Assembly: GCA_023450335.1 (NCBI GenBank)
Contig: JAEXHA010000095.1
Span: 1-16,754 of the forward strand
Origin: Actinomycetes bacterium
GTDB lineage: Bacteria; Actinomycetota; Actinomycetes; Actinomycetales; Microbacteriaceae
Reading direction: 5' to 3'
DNA: 16,754 nt
Of this stretch, positions 12,882-16,754 are shown piece by piece. The translations under genes and the position numbers were made by a program. How positions within the stretch are numbered: position 1 is the first letter of the stretch; every line of letters starts with the position of its first letter. The notes beneath the pieces are model-generated. The model searched no databases and was not told the origin of the DNA. It was given only the letters and a program-made list of their open reading frames with translations.

Positions 12882-14458
12882 GCAGCGTCTTCGAGTTTCT
12901 GCAGGCACAGCCGTCGATCACGCTGTTCCTGCTGCTCGGGCTGGGGGCGGCGCTCGGCCGCGTGCGCGCGGGCGGCATCTCGCTGGGCGCCGTCGGCGTG
13001 CTGTTCGCGGCGATCGCGCTCAACGCGTGGGCCGTGTCGCAGGGCGTGACGCTCGAGATCCCCTCCGCGGTCGGAGACCTGGGCGTGATCGTGTTCGCGT
13101 TCTGTACCGGCGTCATCGCCGGGCCCGGATTCTTCAACGCGCTGAAGACCTCGTACCCGACCATCCTCGTCGCGGTCGTGATCTTGCTGGCGGCGGCCGC
13201 CGCCGGCGTCGCGTTGGGGGGTCTGCTCGGGGTGACGAGCGAGACGGTGGCCGGCACGTTCGCGGGCGCCATGACGAACACTCCTGCGCTGGCGGCGACG
13301 GGGGGCAGCCCCGAGGCGACCGTCGGCTACGCGAGCGCGTACGTCTACGGCGTCGTGGGCGCCATGATCGGAGTGTGGCTCGCTCTGCGCCACAGCGGCT
13401 CTGACACCGACACACCCGCCCCGATCATCGACAAGGCGGTGCGCGTCGACACCACCTCGCACCCCACCGTGGGCGATCTCGCCCGCCGGCACGGTGGGCG
13501 CATCACCATCTCGCGGCTGCATCGCGAGGACGAGGGTTCGATGCACGTGGCCGACGGTGACACCGAACTCACTGCCGGCGCGGTCGTCAACGTGGTCGGA
13601 CCCAAGGACGATGTCGACGCAGTGACCGAAGAACTCGGCCACACCTCGACCGTCGATGTCGTCGGCCAGCGCAGCAGCCTCGACTACCGCCGCATCATCG
13701 TCTCGCGGGCGGCGCTGTCGGGTCGCACGATCGCCAGTCTGGGCCTGCGTGAGAGGTTCGGCGCATCGATCGTGCGCATCCGTCGCGGTGACGTCGACCT
13801 CGTGGCGACCGCGGATGCGATCGTGCAGCAGGGGGATCGGCTGCGCGTGGTCGGGCCGAAGGTGCGGATGCCAGAGGTGTCGGCCTACCTCGGCGACTCC
13901 GAGCGCGGCAATACCGACACCAACCCGGCTGCCCTCGGCCTCGGTGTCACGATCGGACTGCTGGTGGGCGTCGTGCAGATCCCACTGCCCGGCGGCGGAG
14001 CGTTCAGCTTCGGATTCGCGGCCGGAGCGCTGATCATCGGCCTGGTGCTGGGCCGCGTGCGCCGCATCGGCGTGGTGTCGGTGTCGCTGCCCAACACCGC
14101 GGCGACTGTCATCGCCGAGTTCGGGCTGCTGGTGTTCCTCGCGTTCGCCGGCATCAAGGCCGGCTCGCAGATCGTTGCCGCGATCACGTCGGGCGAGGTC
14201 GTGACCTTGCTCGGCCTGGGTGCGGTGATGACGACGATCGTGGTGGCGGCGACCTATCTGGTCATGCGGCACGTGTTCTCCATGGGTGGCACGCGCCTGT
14301 CCGGCGCGGTCAGCGGTGCGATGACCAACCCGGCACTGCTGGCATTCGCACAGGAGCGCACCAACTTCGACCCCCGCGTCGCGCTGGGTTACAGCCTGAT
14401 CTACCCCGCCGCGATGGTCGTGAAGATCGTGGTCGCCCAGATCATCATCCTGCTCTGA
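12878..14458 (+). CDS. AspT/YidE-type transporter with internal TrkA-C (RCK_C) domains
   Basis: A 526-residue membrane protein with the duplicated architecture of the aspartate:alanine exchanger family (TC 2.A.81; AspT, YidE, YbjL). The first membrane half is about 10-170, the second about 350-526. Each half has the same motif: GAMTNTPAL at 130-138 and GAMTNPALL at 480-488. Between them lie two RCK_C/TrkA-C domains: about 195-255 (VGDLARRHGGRITISRL to VVGPKDDVDA) and about 268-335 (LDYRRIIVSRAALSGRTI to LRVVGPKVRM). These probably bind a regulatory ligand in the cytoplasm. The transported substrate is unknown. The ATG at 12878 is chosen because it overlaps the previous stop (ATGA) and gives the normal N-terminus; an in-frame extension from 12752 would add 42 Arg/Gly-rich residues unlike the family. 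Confidence 0.88.
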   Translation: MSSVFEFLQAQPSITLFLLLGLGAALGRVRAGGISLGAVGVLFAAIALNAWAVSQGVTLEIPSAVGDLGVIVFAFCTGVIAGPGFFNALKTSYPTILVAVVILLAAAAAGVALGGLLGVTSETVAGTFAGAMTNTPALAATGGSPEATVGYASAYVYGVVGAMIGVWLALRHSGSDTDTPAPIIDKAVRVDTTSHPTVGDLARRHGGRITISRLHREDEGSMHVADGDTELTAGAVVNVVGPKDDVDAVTEELGHTSTVDVVGQRSSLDYRRIIVSRAALSGRTIASLGLRERFGASIVRIRRGDVDLVATADAIVQQGDRLRVVGPKVRMPEVSAYLGDSERGNTDTNPAALGLGVTIGLLVGVVQIPLPGGGAFSFGFAAGALIIGLVLGRVRRIGVVSVSLPNTAATVIAEFGLLVFLAFAGIKAGSQIVAAITSGEVVTLLGLGAVMTTIVVAATYLVMRHVFSMGGTRLSGAVSGAMTNPALLAFAQERTNFDPRVALGYSLIYPAAMVVKIVVAQIIILL

Positions 14459-14464
14459 CCCCGA

Positions 14465-14476
14465 GCGGGTACCCGC
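14465..14476. repeat. perfect 12-bp palindrome after the transporter gene
   Basis: GCGGGTACCCGC is a perfect palindrome 6 bp after the transporter stop. As a hairpin it lacks a loop and a T-run, so it is at best a weak terminator element. Confidence 0.6.
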
Positions 14477-14482
14477 GGCATC

Positions 14483-14597
14483 GAGGGCGAGGGCGAGGGC
14501 GAGGGCGAGGGCGAGCGCGAGGGTCAGGGTGAGCGCGCCGGCGAGGGCGAGCGCGAAGGCGAGGGTCAGTGTGAGCGCGCCGGCGAGGGTGAGCGCG
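14483..14597. repeat. hexamer-phased tandem repeat between convergent genes
   Basis: Five perfect GAGGGC units run from 14483 to 14512, followed by related hexamers (GAGCGC, GAGGGT). A 42-bp higher-order unit (seven hexamers) starts at 14519 and is repeated from 14561 with few changes (CAGGGT versus CAGTGT). The whole array stays in 6-bp phase for about 115 bp and fills the space between the transporter and the ligase, ending about 20 bp past the ligase stop. Confidence 0.9.
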
Positions 14598-14617
14598 TGG
14601 GGGCGGATGGGGCAGCG

Positions 14618-15661
14618 TCAGCGAAGGACGTCGGCGAGGTCGTAGGCTGCGACCTGCTCGAGCTGGGAGAACGTGCACGACTGCGGCTCGCGGTCCGGCC
14701 GCCACCGCTCGAACTGCACCGTGTGGCGAAAGCGGCGTCCTTCGAGCTGGTCGTATCGCACCTCGAGCACCCGCTCCGGTCGCAGCCGCACGAACGACAC
14801 ATCCTTGCCGGCGCTGAACCGCGACCTGTCGGTCTCGCCCGTGACTGCCTGACCCTCGGCATCCACTTCGACCAGATCGGCCAGCTCATCGACCAGCTCG
14901 AGCCGGCGCTGGTTGCTCCACGCCGCGACACCGCCCACGTTGTGCAGCTGCCCCTCTTGGTCGTAGAGCCCGACCAGCAGCGAACCCACTCCCTGCCCGC
15001 TCTTGTGGATCCGGTACCCCAGAGCCACAACGTCCGCCGTGCGAGCGTGCTTGATCTTGAACATCGTGCGCTTGCCCGGCGCATACGGCTGGTCGAGCGG
15101 CTTGGCGACGACCCCATCGAGCCCGGCTCCCTCGAACTCGGCCAGCCACCGCCGCGCCAGCTCGGGGTCCTCCGTCGTGCGGGTCAGGTGGATGGGGTGG
15201 CCGATGCCGGTCAGCAGGGCCTCGAGCTCGGCGCGGCGCTGGGCGAACGGCAGAGGCTGCAGGTCGTGATCGCCACGGGCCAGCAGATCGAACGCGATGA
15301 ACATCGCCGGGTACGTCTCGCTCAGCATCTTCACGCGTGATGCCGCCGGATGGATGCGTTGCGACAGGATCTCCCACTGCAGCCGCTGCGAACCGGCTTC
15401 GCCGTCGGCCACCACGATCTCACCGTCGAGCAGACACGGCTCCGGCAGCAGCCGGGCGCACGCGTCGACGAGTTCGGGGAAGTAGCGTGTCAGCGGCTTC
15501 GCGCCCCGCGAGCCCAGCTCGACGTTCTCGCCGTCCCACGCCACCAGCGCACGGAAGCCGTCCCACTTCGGCTCGAAGGAGAGTCCGCCCGGCGTCCGGG
15601 CCGGGTCGGGCACCGCGGGCACGGACTTTGCGAGCATGGGCGCGGGGATGTCGTAGGGCAC
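14618..15661 (-). CDS. ligC: ATP-dependent DNA ligase, LigC-type
   Basis: A 347-residue ATP-dependent DNA ligase with the nucleotidyltransferase and OB-fold core only. Motif I is EPKWDGFR with the adenylated Lys32; motif Ia SRGAKPLTRYFPEL (51-64); the ELDGE-like LLDGEIVV with Glu81; motif III region AFDLL (123-127); motif IV LDGVVAK (181-187); motif V FKIKH (201-205). The OB fold is about 208-330. Length and domain content match mycobacterial LigC, not LigD, because polymerase and phosphoesterase domains are absent. LigC works with Prim-PolC in gap-repair synthesis, and a Prim-PolC-like gene is nearby. The start is GTG at 15661; AGGA lies 8 nt upstream, and a CAGGAT (15668-15673) at leaderless spacing is an alternative signal. 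Nothing in the frame suggests damage. Confidence 0.9.
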   Translation of the reverse strand: MPYDIPAPMLAKSVPAVPDPARTPGGLSFEPKWDGFRALVAWDGENVELGSRGAKPLTRYFPELVDACARLLPEPCLLDGEIVVADGEAGSQRLQWEILSQRIHPAASRVKMLSETYPAMFIAFDLLARGDHDLQPLPFAQRRAELEALLTGIGHPIHLTRTTEDPELARRWLAEFEGAGLDGVVAKPLDQPYAPGKRTMFKIKHARTADVVALGYRIHKSGQGVGSLLVGLYDQEGQLHNVGGVAAWSNQRRLELVDELADLVEVDAEGQAVTGETDRSRFSAGKDVSFVRLRPERVLEVRYDQLEGRRFRHTVQFERWRPDREPQSCTFSQLEQVAAYDLADVLR

Positions 15662-15746
15662 GTCCCCATCCTGCCCGCGCCCGGTGGCGGACGTAACCCC
15701 GGTCTGCCGACCGGACTCGTGCGCGGCCGATCACCGCACACGACGA

Positions 15747-15772
15747 AGGGCGGGGCCCGAAGGCCCCGCCCT
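15747..15772 (-). terminator. strong GC-rich hairpin between the small gene and ligC
   Basis: A perfect 11-bp stem, arms 15747-15757 and 15762-15772, closes a CGAA loop. It lies after the minus-strand small gene and before ligC, so it probably ends the small transcript. There is no T-run on either strand, which is common for actinobacterial terminators. Confidence 0.6.
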
Positions 15773-15844
15773 GTCACATCGACGGCCCCCACCTCGACGT
15801 CGTCGTCTCCGCGTCCCCGGCGGAAACCGCTTCAGATGATCAGG

Positions 15845-16042
15845 TCAGTGGGTCGCCAGGCGCGCGTACGGCCGGCGCACCAACGCCAGGATCCAGTCGG
15901 TCACCGCGGCGAACCCGGTCGGACGGTGCTCGGTGCTGACCCGGCCGCGCTCGGCCTGGCGGCGCAGCAGCTCGTTCTCGCGGTCGAGGGTGATGGCGCG
16001 GTGCTGGTCGAGGACGATGGCGGTGTGGACGGTGGCGTTCAT
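15845..16042 (-). CDS. small protein of unknown function
   Basis: A 65-residue basic protein that I do not recognise as a named family. The N-terminal half (about 10-36, DQHRAITLDRENELLRRQAE) is charged and likely helical; the C-terminal part contains a short hydrophobic stretch (FAAVTDWILALVRRP, 44-58) that could be an amphipathic membrane-surface helix. A good ribosome binding site (AGGAGA) lies 6-7 nt before the ATG at 16042, which supports translation. It has its own apparent terminator at 15747-15772. Upstream are a pair of 9-bp direct repeats and a 21-bp repeat array, so it may be a regulated gene. It follows the LuxR-type regulator gene on the same strand after 267 bp. Confidence 0.65.
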   Translation of the reverse strand: MNATVHTAIVLDQHRAITLDRENELLRRQAERGRVSTEHRPTGFAAVTDWILALVRRPYARLATH

Positions 16043-16061
16043 GGTGATCTCCTGTCTGAAG

Positions 16062-16084
16062 CGGTTCCGGCGATCCGGTTCCGG
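16062..16084. repeat. 9-bp direct repeat upstream of the small gene
   Basis: CGGTTCCGG occurs at 16062-16070 and again at 16076-16084, separated by CGATC. It lies 20-42 bp before the small gene's start on the minus strand, inside the leader or promoter, and could be a regulator site. Confidence 0.65.
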
Positions 16085-16164
16085 TCGTGCTGACAGGTAT
16101 GACTTTCCTCGCTGAGGGGTGGCTGCCTCATCGGGCGGATGCCGTATCTTCGCGGCTCCGGAGG

Positions 16165-16227
16165 CCTTAGGCGGTCGCTGCCGTGCCTTAGGCCGTCCCT
16201 GCCGTGCCTTAGGCGGTCGCCGCGGTG
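16165..16227. repeat. three 21-bp direct repeats with palindromic CCTTAGG core
   Basis: Units 16165-16185, 16186-16206 and 16207-16227 each begin with CCTTAGG and continue CGGTCGCTGCCGTG with a few changes. CCTTAGG reads the same on the other strand apart from its central base. The 21-bp period equals two helical turns, so the cores lie on one face of the DNA. The array sits between the LuxR-family gene and the small gene. Seven-residue periodicity in one minus-strand frame is a by-product of the length. Confidence 0.85.
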
Positions 16228-16309
16228 CTTGCGGGTCACCCGATCGCCGTAGCCGGCTCCATATGCCGCAGGCCGTCCCGGAGTGGAGTGGACAGGGCGC
16301 GCACCGGCG

Positions 16310-16754
16310 TCAGACTGTGGCGTCCTCGGCCACGTCGTGCGCAGCGTAGAGCGCAGCGGCCTCGGTGCGGTTCGCGGCGCCGATCTTCGCGAGGATCGCC
16401 GACACGTGCACCGACGCTGTCTTCGGCGAGATGAACAGTCGCTGCCCGATCTGCGGGTTGGTGAGTCCTTCGGCCACCAGTGTGAGCACTTGCAGCTCGC
16501 GGCGGGTCAGCGCGGCGGTCGACGCCGGCCGGCCGGACGGTGCGGAGGCGGCGCCGCTCTGCGTGTCGCCGGCAGCGATTCCCGCCCGGGCCGCGAGTTC
16601 CCGTGCCCACCGGGCGGTGATGCCGGCACCGTCGGCGGGGGCGTCTGCGATGACGGTGGTCAGGACGATGCCGGCCTCATCGCGATCGCCGGTGGCGATC
16701 AGCGCCTCGGCCAGCCGGTACCGGGCGTAGTGGAGGAACCGTACGGGCGTGAGG
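16310..16754 (-). CDS. LuxR-family transcriptional regulator, C-terminal part (window edge)
   Basis: An open minus-strand frame runs from the window edge to a TGA at 16310-16312; 147 complete C-terminal codons are visible and the start lies outside. The end is a LuxR/FixJ-type helix-turn-helix: LTRRELQVLTLVAEGLTNPQ, then IGQRLFISPKTASVHVSAIL and AKIGAANRTEAAALY. The SPKTASVHVSxILAKxG pattern is common in large actinobacterial LuxR proteins with an ATPase and TPR-like region. The preceding residues (HYARYRLAEALIATGDRDEA) look like the last TPR-like helices, and a Ser/Ala/Pro linker separates them from the DNA-binding domain. The size and N-terminal domain cannot be seen. It is cotranscribable with the small gene at 15845-16042, but a 267-bp repeat-bearing gap separates them. 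Confidence 0.88.
   Translation of the reverse strand, partial: LTPVRFLHYARYRLAEALIATGDRDEAGIVLTTVIADAPADGAGITARWARELAARAGIAAGDTQSGAASAPSGRPASTAALTRRELQVLTLVAEGLTNPQIGQRLFISPKTASVHVSAILAKIGAANRTEAAALYAAHDVAEDATV

Noticed and set aside
14618..15661. Full LigD or NHEJ operon with Ku
   Set aside because: The ligase has only the catalytic core, the polymerase is a separate gene, and no Ku-like protein is encoded in any frame of the window, so a classical NHEJ cluster cannot be claimed.
16039..16239. A 66-codon minus-strand frame across the 21-bp repeats that ends with ATGA overlap on the small gene
   Set aside because: It begins with GTG without a ribosome binding site, is Arg-rich, and its heptapeptide repeats follow from the 21-bp DNA repeats. 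The overlap with the small gene's ATG is likely chance.

Overview
The window is a high-GC, densely coding chromosomal segment from an actinobacterium. The best guess is Microbacteriaceae, probably Microbacterium or a close relative. This rests on protein character only: a DUF222/13E12-type HNH protein, a stand-alone LigD-type primase-polymerase with a LigC-type ligase, a deazaflavin-dependent (F420-type) nitroreductase-family protein, an actinobacterial-style PcrA/UvrD, and many start codons that look leaderless. No phage, IS element or CRISPR array is visible.

Layout. 1-1.9 kb: a truncated Rossmann-fold SDR fragment overlapping an epoxide-hydrolase-like alpha/beta hydrolase, then a convergent second alpha/beta hydrolase whose nucleophile position is Gly. 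2.0-3.6 kb: a FUSC/aromatic acid exporter-like membrane protein and the ribosome-rescue hydrolase ArfB. 3.67-3.74 kb: a minus-strand tRNA with a CAU anticodon and a very small D-loop. 4.0-4.6 kb: a secreted lipoprotein with a strong terminator. 4.65-5.4 kb: a VapBC-type toxin-antitoxin pair with a palindrome over the antitoxin start. 5.4-9.5 kb: pcrA/uvrD and a DUF222-HNH gene, each preceded by a promoter resembling the RecA-independent (PafBC) DNA-damage motif. 9.7-11.0 kb: a two-domain SseB-family protein with a repetitive N-terminus. 11.35-14.46 kb: an ATGA-coupled three-gene operon (LigD-Pol/Prim-PolC-like polymerase, deazaflavin-dependent oxidoreductase, AspT/YidE-type transporter). 14.6-15.66 kb: a convergent LigC-type ATP-dependent DNA ligase. 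15.8-16.75 kb, minus strand: a small unknown protein and the C-terminal part of a large LuxR-family regulator cut by the window edge.

How the genes may work together. The region from 5.4 to 15.7 kb carries a repair helicase, an HNH nuclease-like protein, a primase-polymerase and an ATP-dependent ligase. The polymerase and ligase correspond to mycobacterial Prim-PolC and LigC, which act in gap-filling excision repair; no Ku or full-length LigD is visible. The two PafBC-like promoters tie the helicase and the HNH gene to one DNA-damage response, which is an inference from motif matching. The rest is housekeeping or accessory function (ribosome rescue, transport, toxin-antitoxin).

Small-scale structure is plentiful: hexamer-phased, 21-bp, 22-bp, 30-bp and 34-bp-period tandem repeats sit mostly between genes or in the SseB N-terminus, and -10-like hexamers recur at a fixed 6-7 nt from start codons.
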